Of a stretch of DNA of 64,000 bases, positions 9,219 to 24,200 are shown one piece after another (the stretch's first letter is position 1; each line of letters opens with the position of its first letter). Below the pieces are notes generated by a model. It was not told the DNA's origin. It was given only the letters and a program-made list of their open reading frames with translations, and ran no database searches. Source of the stretch: Sipunculus nudus (lineage: Eukaryota > Annelida > Sipuncula > Golfingiida > Sipunculidae); the NCBI GenBank assembly GCA_026874595.1, contig CM049306.1, positions 37,588,019-37,652,018 on the forward strand. Reading direction: 5' to 3'. Both the position numbers and the translations under genes were made by a program.

Positions 9219-12200
9219 CTGCAACATAATGTAACACTTAATGAACTTACATTTTGCAAATACATAAAGGATCTAATTTGGCCATAGTTACTAGGAGAAA
9301 GTAATGGCTTACATTTACTGTAAGCAGACATTGAGACCATGGGTGATGGTCACATTGTGCTTACTAACGGACATGATGCAGATAATATTGATTAATCTGA
9401 CCAGCTAGATATCAAATTCAATGTAAGTTTGCCCAATATAACTGACTGACTGAAATGTACCAGTGTTCAGCAAAGCAAAACCTAGCCAGCTTTAAGAGAT
9501 ACGAATGAATTGTTATAAAGGATACACTAATATGTGAGTTATATCTCAATTCTTTATTTAACTGCATCCCAATTGGTCACTAAAAGCACCTCCAAAGTTT
9601 TGATTACCGTATTCATTCTCATTTGGCGATCCCTCTTAATTCTCGACCCGAAAAAATATTTTGAAAGCATAATTTCTAAAATGACTCTAATTTCGCAACT
9701 GCCGACGATGTTTTCTGTCCAGATGTTTCGGTGAAATGCCTCCGTCTCTCGCGGGCACCGCAGTTTGTATCTGACTAGATTCTTATTACACTGAGCATCT
9801 ACATCAAACTTGTTAGCAATAAAAATTCTTTGAAGATACAAAGATACGTTTTTCATTATTATATATAAACATGATAAAGCGTTCAAGTTTCAAATGGGTG
9901 TCCGTGACGAAGCAAACTCGTGTACCGCACCTGGCACGCACGTGCCTCGTGTGCAATTCACGTGGGATATTTAGCAAGAATTACAGGACACGCAAGGCAC
10001 ACGTGTTGGAATAACTGGGACACAGTTGGAACTGTCATCTTGGTTAAGCTTAAACGACGGCGGTTAGTTTTTGGATGGGTGACCACGCGTACAAAACAGG
10101 GCCCGATCGAGGGCATGGGAGCAAGGACCATTTCCGCTCGTATGTAATTTAACGCGCCTTTACTTTCCTATCTTTATTATGTATTATAAAAATAAAAGTT
10201 ATCTGATAATAGGTAGTTATTTTTTATAAAGTCTTCTTCCAACTTCTGTGCAGCTGCTTGTCCCTTTTCGGCCCGCTGATATGGCCGCCTGGCGGGTAAA
10301 CTTGAAACAACTAGTAGTTACATGAGTTGCCGTCTAAGTCAAGTGATCGTACCTATACGTGAAGTAGTGATCATTTTGTAAAGTGACTTAGCTCAGTTTT
10401 ATTAATCATTGGCGGACTCTGTATTTTTCATGTGACGGTTGGAAACCGGTTGGTAGGAAATTAACAAAACAAACTTATAAACACCCATATTATTACTCAA
10501 TCCATATGACCGCTCGAGTGTCAGAGCGGCTCAGGTTCTCTAGGGAAGGTTATCCAACCACATGCCTCTAAAATCTCGACCACTGCAAATTTTGCAAGAA
10601 GATAATTTTCAAATATCCTCCATTATCTCGACCTCTGAGAAAATTAATTATTTTAAGTGGTCGCCAAATTAGAATAAATATGGTATGTGGTATTTTCCTG
10701 ACTTCGCAAATATTTAAGGATTTTGTGCGTGGCTAAAAAATGTGTTATTCTGCTGTTCTTTGCCAATCCTCTTCCCCTTGCCACCAAACTCACAGCAGAT
10801 AAGTTCTGGACAATGTCTCAACATTACTCTTTGTGTCTCATCCTCATGCCCTCATTACACCCTGACAGGTTAATTTCTCCCAGTTTCACAAAACTGCTCA
10901 TGGGGGCTGCCATTTCGCATGCACACTAAACCTGGATGTCACAGGTCACATGTGGGAATTATGGGTACACTGCTGGAGGTAAGTCAAGTATATCCCCACT
11001 TTATCTCAAAGTAACAAAGAGATTGCACTTTTGTGCCTTTAAAACATCCTTTGTGACCTGCTTTACATAACTTGGGCTTACCTTTCAGTGAGGAATTCAG
11101 GATTTTTTAAAAGGAGAGGTCTAGTCCAGGAAGACCAATGAAAACACCTTAAAAGTCTTTTAACTCTGGAAATTGATAAGGGTGCATCTTGGCAGCAAAA
11201 CAACTTATAACAAGAGCACGGCAAACATGCATAATATGGCCATCTTAAGCCTTGTGACCTCTGACCTCATTAAATATGCATTAAGTCTGCTGAGGAATTT
11301 AATTGAGGTGAGAAACACTATTGGTAAATATATATATACTGGTAATGAGTTTCATAAAAATCTGTAGGATTCTTGTTAAGTCACCAGGAGGGTCTAAATC
11401 CCACCCCCCTGCACCCCCATCCAATTTGCAACTGCTCCACTCACCTGGCTTGCAGCTGGTTGCAAGTCAAACCTTCGTTTTAACTTCTCTCTGATCAACA
11501 ATCCTTTCACAAGAAGCTTCCAGTTCTTCATTGCTCTCTGCTCTTTTTTCTTTAAAAATATTGTAAAGTTGAGAATTAACAAAGTCTCATTTTATTTCTA
11601 ATAAATATAACTGATATAAAAAAAATGAAAAAAAAAATTTCATTTATGTTGCATTTCAGATGTATATACTTGGAAACAATACTCTAAAAATTTTTATTTA
11701 AATTTACATAATTTTACAACTTGGAAAGGTATACACAGACTTCAGAATATCAATTATGACCACGATCAAACACCTGAGACATAAAATTAGACCAATACTA
11801 ATATGAATCAAAATGTAATATATGTACACTTACTTTAATATTCATTAACAATGTTTGATCCACTATTATTTTCAGAATTGCATAAACAAATGATAATTTC
11901 TAAGTTTGTAACTCTCCAAGCAACATTTCAAATTGTACCTGGGCTTCTTTCTCTTTCTGTATCTCCTGGTCCTCATCATAAGCTGCAAGGAGAATGTCTT
12001 TAAATTCCTCACACACCACATAGCCATCCAATCTGAAAATAAATATGATTCCATGTCGAAGTTTGATTACCGTTAATCAATCAAAATTCAGTCAGGCACT
12101 AAGGACCCTGTTTATTGATGACCTTGAGGAAAAAGCAAGTTTAATGTAGCAAATGGTGAAATAAGGCATGACTTTACAGTGTAAAATAATAGATCCATAT

Positions 12201-15200
12201 CTGTAATATCTTAAACAATTTAACCATCGTCCTAATATCATAATAATAACATGTAGAAAACAACATACTTAAAAATCAGCCTCAGGATATAATGATCAAA
12301 TATTTCTCTGTAAAGAGAATGAGCACCCTTGCACCAGAGGGTATTTGTACTCATATTACTTATTTCCTGAAGTCCTTACAACAACAATACCAATGTTTGG
12401 GTACCGTATTTTGCTTTGCACAATTCTGATCTTTTGTTTTTATATGGCCTGCATTACCCTCTACAACACATTTACACCTACAACACTGGTGCATTTAGAA
12501 CCACCATGCATTTTCGAAATAGAATATCTGCACCTACAATCAATAATCAGTGTAGTACTCCTGTGAGTCTGATTCTGCAGTGGTGTGCCCTGTTGGAAGG
12601 GAGCTGGGAAAAGTTTTTGATAGTCAGATTCTTTGAGTCAGATTCTGTGAGTCAAATTCTGCGAGTCTGATTCTGCAAGTCAGATTTTGTGAGTCAGATT
12701 CTATGAGTCAGATTCTATGAGTCAGATTCTGCTCATCGTGAAGAATTTAGGATCCAAGTAGAATTCAATGATGCTGAGTTTTGACGTTGCTCTTAAGCAA
12801 GCATGACACTTAATATGTATGAGAAACCTACACCCCTTCATGTCCAAAACCCAAAGTTGAAACTCACACAGGATGTGACCAGCCACAGTGGGTGTCAAAA
12901 CCGATCATCGCTGGAACGCAGTCGATGTCCAGCTTCTTGGCTACCCGGTGCAGACCTGGAACTGTATGAAAACAAAGAAATGTAATAAAAGAACACTCTG
13001 CAATCAATATCAAAGTACCTAAAGGGAAGAAACAACCATTTATAGATTATACCTATTTTTAGCATTTATTGTGCAAAAAATAAATACTGCCTTTATTATA
13101 TATACTGTAGAACACATTATTTTTGTGAAACTCAAATTACAAATACTAACATGGACCAGCCCTTCATAGTCAAAGGCTATTTTATATTTTTATATTTCAA
13201 AAGAAATTTTGATGACTGCACTTTATAGATCATAAAAACACGCCTTTTTTTACCCATATTTTTGCATGAGGTTTTCATACTAAATGTAGCAAAAAGTCTA
13301 CTTTATCAAGCATGTATTTTTAGCAAATCAAAACAAAATTCATTAAAATTCCATGTTAGTTTATATTTTTGGTTTTATAGTATACAAACCAAATGCAAAT
13401 ACCAAAATCCTAGGGGGACAATCAACTTTTGGGTCATAACTGAGCATATAGCCTTGTGAAAAATCATAAGATATACAATATGAGAACCATACTAAGTCAT
13501 GATGATTCTGTGTGCATCTTTACATATCATGCCACTTTATACCAAATATACTGAAATAACATCATACACAAAGCATTAACAATAAAGTTCTGACCTAAAA
13601 GCAACAAAAGTGTAGTTCAGTTACAATTACCAGGGATAGAACTTCCTGTTCATTAAGTCCACGAGAAGAACAAACGAAACCAAATTTAGAAGAATACTTA
13701 CTCTGTAAGTGGACTGTACCACCTGGCAGCATACTGGGCTTAAACAACTCCACATTCCCATATTCATTTCTTGGCACCTTACCCTGATAAAGATAAATGA
13801 TAAAACAGTGTGAGCGCAAGCACAATCAGGAGGATACTGAATCTGGTGACATAACCTGTGACCTCTTGAAAGTCAAATTTAAACACCTTTCATGTACATT
13901 TTTTATATCTTCTCACATTAAGAAAAGCAGATTTTTGGAAGAGATTTGGTTTGTCCACAAAGTCCCATGGAAGAATCTGCAGAAAAGTTTAACATATCAG
14001 TGGGAAATTAGAGAGACATATCTAAGAGTTTGGTGAGTGTAATAAAAGTACCACACAGTGATGCCTGTGTGACCTTGGTCACCATGTTTAAAATTGAGCC
14101 TTGTGTGTGGAACAATCCTTACCACAAAAGATAAAATTCATTATGTAAAGGTCAATAAGTATTAGCTAATACTGATACATTTACAGCAACAGTTTAAGTT
14201 TGACAATATAATTTTCTTACACTTCTAAATTTATATATATTTTTTCATCAAAATGAAACCTCTTTTCCCTGTGAATAAAATGTGATTTTAAAATGTTTCT
14301 TTTACACACAAAAAGGGAAATTAAAATGTTTCTGTTACACACATCAACAGCTGGTGGCGGTATGTACTCCTCTGTCTGCCAGCGCCCAAATATCTCGCAT
14401 ACTGGATCCTCTTTACCTGCCATCTTGTCACGCTGCAACATACAAATCATAAATATTCATTACTTTGCTGTGTATCATCCTGCTGTCAAGGTCTGCATTA
14501 TACTTGTACATAAAAATATGGACCCTACACACTGGTCAGGCTACATTCAGTCTTTAACTAATACCATTTAACCACTGCTCCCTATAGCAGCATTTGTTGA
14601 TTACTGCCATCAGGTGAGTTTGCACAAGGGCAAGAATCTTCAGACCAATGTAAGTGGGTAGATGCTGATTTCATATATAGTTATACTTCCAACACCAAGA
14701 TCTCATTGGTCAGAATATCTTGGGCTTGTGTCAACTTCCTGGAACCTGATTCTCAATGCAGTAATGATAACAGTGGTTAAGTGGAAGCAGTTATAGAATA
14801 AATAAGAAAGTGTCTTGTTCTTTGGTCATACTATTTAAAATACTCATAATGTTTCATTATTTATTTTTTTATATATTATGTTACAGTTCTTGTGAATAAC
14901 AGCATGTGAAAGTTAATGCATTGTTTTTGTCCTAACTGATATTATATATAAATATTGATTTTAACATTAATTTCGCTAATCTATTTGAGCAAGCCTACAA
15001 AATTATTTTGATGAAGTTCAAGTAGGCAACTCAGATACCTAGTATTACCTACCCATCTCTGTCTCCCTTTCACAAGTTTATATGGCTCCTCTCCAATCTG
15101 AAATAAAGGAATTACATGATCAAGCTTTTTAAACCTTAACATATTTCTACATTTTGTATACTAACAAGTCCTTGAAGTCTGGTTTTACTTGATTTACATC

Positions 15201-18200
15201 CAAGTATTTAAAGAATCCTTAAACAGTTGTCAATACAGAAGAGTCTGTGTAAAACTTAAAGTGTCCACAATGGTCTGTAAATATAATGATTTTATTATTT
15301 TCATTTCTGTAAATATTATAGAGAAATAGACCACTACCTTTTGTGAATCATTAACACATTTAATTTGACCAAAATTTAATAAACTCTATGTTGTGCTTTG
15401 AAAAGAACACTGTTCAAGATCTGCAATATGGAAGTTAGACAATTTGTTTAAATAAATCATCACTTACTCTTACAACCCTTGCTTCTTTTAACCAAGTTTG
15501 TCTTGTATGAAGCTGAAATAAAAAATAACACATTTGTAATGGCAAATCTGTTACTCTGTTTATTCAGATTTTCCAGCATTCATGCAAGTTAAATTCTTCA
15601 ATTTTCTCTGAAGATTTTTCAAGGTCCAGAATAATTATTTTTCTGTTACCACACACAAAAACCTACCATAGCTAATCATCCTGCAGGAATGATGTTTGGA
15701 CAATAATGGATATGAGACAAAGCATAACTATCTTAAGCTTTTTTGTTTCAGCTGACTATATTCTCAGTCTTTTAACTGAACTGAGGCATTAACTGATCAC
15801 TATGTGGAGAAAAGGGAAACTTATTTTCGTGTTTTCCTGATTTCCAGGATAAGTAAGAACAATGTTATATAATGATTACTGAGGAAAGCTGATCATCACT
15901 CTTTGTGTTGATCATGATAAGAAAAAACCTGTTGCTAAACAATAATAGTGACTTTTTATCACTGAAAAGCTCCCATTTGAAAATATTAAAGCTGATAAAA
16001 GTTACAGCAAACATCCAATATGTTGCATGTATATGATTCCCACATCAGAGCCTCTGATGGGTTTTTATGAGGCATTTTCAGCAACAACACACTGCCTTTT
16101 TCTGGTCCTCATATTTGTGTCACATAACCTATACAATTACTTTGGTTATGTGACAAGAGGCTGTTGTGAAGGGGCTGAACTTCCTTGCCAGAGTCATGTT
16201 TATGTGTGGGGGATCCGTCCCTTAATTTCTATTGAATCATAGATTTCATCCAGGAGTTTTCTTCACTCGCCAAGTTATAAAACACCAGGTTTCTATCAAG
16301 TCCTTTCTACACTTGGATCTGAGTCTCTTACCGTTTGTACACATTCCCTGGCATACACTGGCTCCCCCTTGAAGTAACCAACAGGAACAGCTGTGTTCGG
16401 GTAAATGGCCTCAAACTTCAGCAGGTGTTTCTTCAAGACATATCTGGTAAAGTACCACAAAATAATTGTATAATTTACAGATGATTGACTATATTGTTTC
16501 TCATCACTAATAACATGCTTGAATGAAATCTTCTCAGTATCACAATTCAGTTGGCAGTACCTATTTTGAGTCATAAAGGCTGAAAATGCCAATGAATGAG
16601 CTGCAATAGCTGTTTATACCCTTCCAACAAGAACAGTACAGGAAGAAAGGTCTGAACACTCTACATCATCTTTTATCATTGCTGCTTCATATTTTGCATG
16701 TTTGTGTCACAATAGTTCATCCCTTGTCCTGGATGTCTGGTTGATTATTCTAGATATAAAGGACCTGTACCAAAGTAAGGCATCATGGCAAGGGATGAAA
16801 ATTTAACAATACCATATTTACCTGTTTATCTACTGAACAGATTACAGTGCACTTCAATGTGATTAAAACTTCAATCACTTAGGAATATTCATCAGTTACA
16901 CAGTCTTACATAGACTGAACCATTGGTCATCCATTTTTCAAATATACAGAAACATCCTTTCATTTCCATAAAAAGTCCACAGTATATTCTGACTTAGTCC
17001 ACCTGTGCCAAATCACTTTTTTTTTAATTTCTTGATTTGTCAATAATATAATAATCATAATCAAGAGTTTTTTAAGTGGGATTCTGATGCATAAGTTTAC
17101 TTACAATGGATGATTTTTGTACTCTGCTGCACTTGTTGGTAGAGGTCTGTTCATCATTTGTACTGTAAATACATAAAGCATCACCTATGTAATACATTTA
17201 CTGTTATAACACACTGGTCATCTGATAACTGATAAATTTATAATCAAAAACCACATCCAGGCTCCCTGAGTTACAGTAAATACAAGAATATACTTGAAAA
17301 TTTGCAGGTGAATTGGCAAGATACAGAAATGTCTTACTGTAATGTCATTTCTTTACAAGACTGCTACTGATTTATGGGAATTATTGACCATTTAGTAGAT
17401 TGATAAGTCTGATTAATCCACAAAAAATTGCAAATTAAGACTATAAATTAACAAAATTTTTAATTAAAGCAAGAAATTTTATAACATTACATATAAAAAA
17501 TTTTAAATATGTTTATATCCAAGAAGTAATCTTTCAGTAAATTTAATCATTCGAGTGCAAAACAAGGACATTAACTGAGAAAAGATCCTAAAATTACCCT
17601 GCATTAATGAGTCTTCCCTCTCTTCTAGCTCATGATTGGCTGATTTATACGGGGCCAGTGTCTGATCCCACCAATCAGCCTCTACCCTTAGCTTCCTGGT
17701 CTGTGACTGCCAGTTACTTGAGTACTTCTTTGTTACATCTTTTACATGGTTATCTGCAAAATATAGGAGAATATTATCAAGAAAATGAGATTTAGAAACA
17801 TCTGGGTAATTTTTATCTACAGTGAAACCTGTGTTATGAGGCCACCCATGGGACTAACCAAAAGTGGTCTTAATTCACAGGTGGACTTACCAGACAGGTC
17901 AGTCATAACAAATGTGAAAGCTTTGGGCTCACCCAGGGGTGGTCTTAATAGACATGTTGTCTTTTAAGACAGGTGGTCTTTAAGACAGGTTCTACTGTTG
18001 TTTAAACATTTGTTCTTGGATGAGTGAATAAAATACATACTATCCTCTGCCAGGGAAATATCATATAAAAAAATTATTAGAATTAAAGAAAATATTTTGC
18101 CATGAGGATGACAATACTGTCAGTATTTTTTTAACCAAATCGTCCATAGAATGTAATCAAAGCCTACATCCCTGAAAACACACTTTAATAGTTTAAATTT

Positions 18201-21200
18201 ATCCACCATATGTCAGTACAAGTGGCACTTCCTTCAATACTGCTAGAAGACATGTACAAGTCGCCAAAACATGATTCCTGCATTTACATGCAGATCTAGA
18301 CCATCCCAAAAGTGTAATCATTTCTTACTTCACTCAATGCCTAACAGGGCTCATAATCTGGAAACATTTCTACTGGACAGTGGGGTCTGGCAGGGCTAAT
18401 GAGGGTGTGGTCATCCTCAGAGTGTTCCTCTAACTTCTACTTGGAAGATATGGGTCTTATGGTCACAAACTCTAAATCCAGACAGATTCTGACCTAGAGA
18501 CTGTCCTCTCTCCTATTATATTTCTGGCCTTTAAAAGACCCTGACATTTGCAAATATTTCAAAACCACTCATGTATCCTGCTATTTTTTATAAAGAATAA
18601 AACCTGGATAAAGTTGCATGTCAAAATTAATGGAGAACAATATTTTCAGTATTATATTTGAAATCGTTATGTACTACACCACTTAAATCAATATAATAGA
18701 GTACGATGTTTTCAGTATTATATTTGAAATAGTAATATACTATACCACTTTAATCAAGATTTAACTATTTGAAATATCTATATTACCAAAGGCCACTCAC
18801 ACTGGAACTGACTGGTTGATGTAATCATTTTTTAACAAATAGCAATATTTGCATTTTTACCATGAAAACTTTATCTGAATTAGACATTGTAAAAATAATT
18901 ACAAGCCAAGGAGGGCTGGTGAAAAAGTTTGCCAGACTTCCCACAAACTATACAGGCCAGTTTTTGTGGCCCAGCACTAATTTCAAGCCCTACCCATTCA
19001 TGTAATTTTGAAACAGAGTACACACGGACAAAATCTCTAAAGAGAGTGAAATGGACAGAAGATTACCCTCAGCACAATAAATGGCAGATGCACAAGATAA
19101 CAGATCATACAAGCATGCACTGAATAATAATGCATGAGAATTTACAAATAACTTTTCTTTGATAGCTGCTGTTTATTTTTGTCCACTGCATACTCACTGT
19201 TATCAAAAGCTACAGCATATGACAATTTATTCTTGCAGGATGACTCAATGCTCTCAGGTTTATTAACTTCTCCACTACCACAGTCAACACCTGTAAAGAT
19301 GACAGCATAAATAAGAATGTGAAAGTAAGTAAAAGTTGCAAAATAAAGCAATGAAAGTTATGGAATTCTCAAACAATATATTTTTCTGATAAGCATACAC
19401 AATAAAATTTATTCTATAAAACCAAATACAGCATAAGTGCCATACTGAAGTTGGAATTGATCTTCTGACTTACTCAAGCCTATTGGTAAAGTATAACTTT
19501 CCCTGATTTGATCCAAGCTTAAGTGATAAACATCTGCACAACTTTACAAAGGTCAATTTATATGAATCTTTTTAATACTTGGTTAAGCCAAATATTTTGA
19601 AAAAGTGGACAGCCTGACTGCAATACAGAGGTTTATGAAGGAATTTGTTGTTTATATTTTGTTATTTACTATTATTTAAGAATTCTTTAAGAATTATGTT
19701 GTTATTAAACACTTATTCTGTTTAACTGATATAATCAAGATAACATTTAAAAGTAATCATACCTATTATCAATTACATCAATAATATATTCTTTGTAACT
19801 GTTATGTTATCTTAAGATTTAACAACAACAAAAATCTTATCTGACTTACATATCCATTTTTGTTCTTTTTCAATGTACACCTCAATCCAAAAGTCTGTAC
19901 CTGGAAAACAAACAAAAAATTGTCACTGATGGATCATAACATGACATTTTATTCCTCCTGCATTTTATCACTGGTAACTGTTATAACTTATACTCATACT
20001 TGACAATCATGACACCTTACATTTGGTATTCCCTCATTTTGGCTTAATTTTATAAGGATGGGTATTTATTTCCAGTTCTAACGATTCCAAAAGCCTAAAG
20101 TGAGCCCTCCTTGTAGTAACTATTGAATATTTGGTAATTGTACAATAACAAGGGACCTATGGGTCAAGGCATCCATCTGAATTTTTTAAAATTTTAGCAT
20201 ATGCAAGACACAACTGATTTTTTTTAAATTTTAGCAAATGCAAAATATACTTTTTTTTACTGTTTTTCATATAAATTATCACTTGAAATGCTAAGAGGAA
20301 ATGGCCACGGTGTCAAATACTTAATATGTTTGTCAAACAAATACTATCCACTTTGATGAACTGTATCAAAGATGCATGAGCCTCTCATGTCAAATATCAA
20401 GTATCAAGTATCAGTATTTCAGCTAGATGTGACAGTGATATGTGCTTTAAAAAACCACTCCATTGGGAATATAAGAACCCTCATCAATCATAGAATAAGG
20501 AAGAAAGAGGAGATTAGCTGATATATAATAATACACGTTTAATTTATTCACTTAAATAAAATGCAATCAAATGAGCATAAACTAAATCTGATAAGTACAT
20601 ACTGCACTAAGCTATAAACTTGCCTGTTAAAGTTATTACCTGTAAAGTAAATAAAAAAAATGTCAAAATTTATATGAAACGTTAAATCAATTGAAGCATT
20701 TAAGGGTTAGAATGGTTGTTCCTTTTATAATTTACTGACTTTTCTTGGCTTTGGAGATCTTTGTAATTTCCAAACTCTGCTCTGAATCTGATGATACGAT
20801 CTTCATCTTCTTTTTTGATGTTGATGGAGGGCTGCGGAAGCTGGTCTGTGAGGATTCGAAATCACTGCCAGTGCTGTCAAATTCATACAAATCAAACTAT
20901 ATTCATTTTTTCATAACAGAGTAAACAGACAAAGCCCAATCTCAATAGATTTTCATTGATCCTTTTATTTCTAACCTTTAACTAGTTAGAGAAGCAGTAA
21001 GTTTACCTACAATTCTTGGGATAATATATATTTACAGATAAGTTATATATCATATACATGCAAACAAGATTTGAATGTTTTATTATTATATATACATGTA
21101 CAATCACCCTGTGTGTAGTAAACTTAAGATTTATCATTATGCTCAATAAAAGATGTACCACTCAAAAAAAGAACCGCAGAAAGATTACAGTCCTTCATAC

Positions 21201-24200
21201 CTTATATTCAAAAACTCTAAAAAGACATCTGGCCATATTGTTAATCTATGTGCACTGGAATTTAAGACAGATCTGTTATAACAAATCTTAAATTATAAAT
21301 CTATATTGATATGCACTTGATAATTCGGTTCAGCATTTACATTTAAGGGAAAAAAAGACATTTTAAGATGAAGAGATTCAGATATATTATCTATGGCAAG
21401 GCCATTAGACCTGAATCATCTAGGCAAAAGTCAGCAGAACACTCTGGGGATGACCAAAGACTCATCAACAAGTTATATCAGGACAAATTGTAAAGGAATT
21501 TATGTAAAGTATACATAGCTGGTCAAGACAAATCTTACCTAATGGGAACAGTCTGTTCTTAGAGAACAAAGCATATACAGTGAAACCTTATTTATTATCA
21601 TATATTTATTTTCTTCTCAATTGTTGGCACCTCTCTGCTCTGAATTTCTGGCAGTTATCAAGAAAACAGAGCTGTCGAATCACCTCTGTATTGCGAGTAG
21701 AGCGACCGGCAAGCCTAGGCCAAATGAGGATAACACTGTTCTTTGAACGTAAGCATTCTTTAGCAATCAACCTTTTGAAGTTAGTGCAGTGTGCGTGGCC
21801 ACCAAATGAGGGGTGCTGGGGCAGCCGTTGGGATACAAATTGTGAAAACTATGGGCATATTGGCCCTCTCTGAAATGTTTGTTTTCTTAGATATTAATTA
21901 GCTTCTCTGTGCTGCCTATGACAGGGCTGACAGTTTGCCAAATGGCTCAACTGAAGTTGATTTGCTCAACTTAATCTGACCTCAGATGTGTTTATATGAG
22001 CGGGTCAGGTGAATTAATATTTTAATTAATTTTAACACTGGTGTTATTTTCTTCTGCTGATGCCATTCAGTGTAAGTCCTTAGACTGCAAGTAGGGAGGT
22101 CCTGAAATTCTTATCCTCCATACTATAAGGACACCTCTCTATTGCAGGCAAAATGTCTGGTCCTGTCAGTGCCCCTAATTCAGAGGTTCTACTGTATATC
22201 CAAGTCATAATTACCTGTCACTACTTATTTCCACTACATCAGGGTCTTTTGCTGTGTCATCCTTCACAGAGTCCTCTTCAACTTCCTTATAGTTGACCTT
22301 TGAACTGAATCTTTTGCTTCGCTCATGGTATGGAGGTGCAGCTTTCTTTGTCACTTTTTTACTTTTTGAATCAGTCTTCTTCTTTTTAAGGTCATTGAAA
22401 CAACATGCTTCATTTTCTGTCACCGTTTCCTTCACATCAACTTTTGTTGTTTGTGATTCAGGATTTTGTTCTTTCTTTGTTGGATTCTTTTTCCCCCGGT
22501 TTACCTTTTTAGGTTTTTTATCACCATCACTTGGTTTCTCTTCTTTTGAATTTTTCTTAAGTTCCTTTGAAATTCTCTTGTCCTGAAGTAATTATAAAAC
22601 TCCAAATATAACATATCTTTTTTTCAAAATAAAAGAATCTGCAAAAGTAATTCATATATGGACATCACCAAGAATAATGCATTTACAATTTTCAAGCAAC
22701 TATAGCAAGATAACTCAGATAATGAAATGCTGTTTAATCAAGTGAAACACTTTACATGAAGTGAAACAATCACACAGGTTTGTTTAAAGCACAGTTATCA
22801 AAATATATCACTTCCTGACATAAGAAACAAACATAATATGCAAAATACTTATTACTGTTACTTATTAAGTTTTATACATAAATTTAATAATACTGATATA
22901 GAAATATACATATTTTTCTCAGTGATTTTTGCAAGAATTACATGTTTATATTTGAAATATGAATTTATACTCATTTAACTACTGACTTTTTTTTCACAGA
23001 AAATATAACTGATGTAGTAGAAACAAATTGCATCTTTACCTGGTCAGCTTTAGAAACTTTGAGTGGTACTGGCTGAAGAGACACAACCATCCTGACAAGG
23101 AGTCCAAGGGCTCTCAGGATATTAACAAACATCTGAAGTAAATGAAACAAAATAAATGATATAATGAACAAGTAAAATAAAATGGTGTAACTAAATATAT
23201 TGCACAGGGTTTTGTTACATTTTTTTCCAGCATGCCTTAGTCTGTGTGGAATCTCTTATATTTTGTACTTTATAATACAAATACAAACTTAATTATTCTT
23301 TGCTCTAAGTAAAAGGACTATATTGGATAACCAAATTCATAAAAAAAAGCAAGGTTACAATGTCATAATTCAAAATAGTTGTGAGTTAATGTACATGTTT
23401 CCCTGATATACTACCAGCTATGAACATTTATTTCTTTGTCTTTTTATTAACAGGATACCATTTTTGTGGATGAATAATGAACATATTTGGCTGATTACAG
23501 ATTAAATGTGATCTCTATCTTGATGTTATACTTACATATACATAGAGTTCTAAAGATGGCACTTTCCTTGTTGCAAAACATGCACATATTTGTTCTTCCT
23601 GAAACAGAAATTAAGACATCATCTTCTTACTATTTACTATGTTTAACACTTATCACAGTTCATTTTCACAAATTCAGCAGTATATTTCAACATTTTAAAT
23701 ATGTTTTGCCTGTTCTCCATTAATGATCCATCAAAGTTAGCAGCAATTGTGTCTCATTACCAAAAGCAAAGTAGATTCAACTGAAAATATACATTTTATT
23801 CATCATTTTTTGAGCCAGGTCTCTGGCTTGGTTGAGCTGAGACCTTGATTTAGCAAACCCTACAGTATGCTATTTCATGTATTATTAACAAGGCAATTGA
23901 ACCAATCAGGAGGCTTGCCTATGGCTGGAGTACGCAGTGGGACAGAACTATTTTTAGACCTACTGATGGGCAGAGGGAGACATTAACTAAAATTGGCCAA
24001 TCATTTGAAGGCTTATAAACCTGGTATGTTTCCAGTGCATGTGTTCTTGTTAAAAGGCATTTTTAATTTCTGTGTACCATTAACTAATTGGCCATTGTGA
24101 TTTTTGTCAAATCAAATGTGCACTTGTTTGACCAAGCTGGAGACCTGTCTCTTAGAAAGATGATTTTATTGAACAAATCAAAGTGTATTATCAGTTTAAC

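Noticed and set aside
9554-9886. 110-aa minus-strand ORF in the last XPC intron
   Set aside because: Longest ORF of the intron, but no recognisable domain and no splice connection to XPC exons 20 or 21 at the right phase. Could be a relic of a mobile element.
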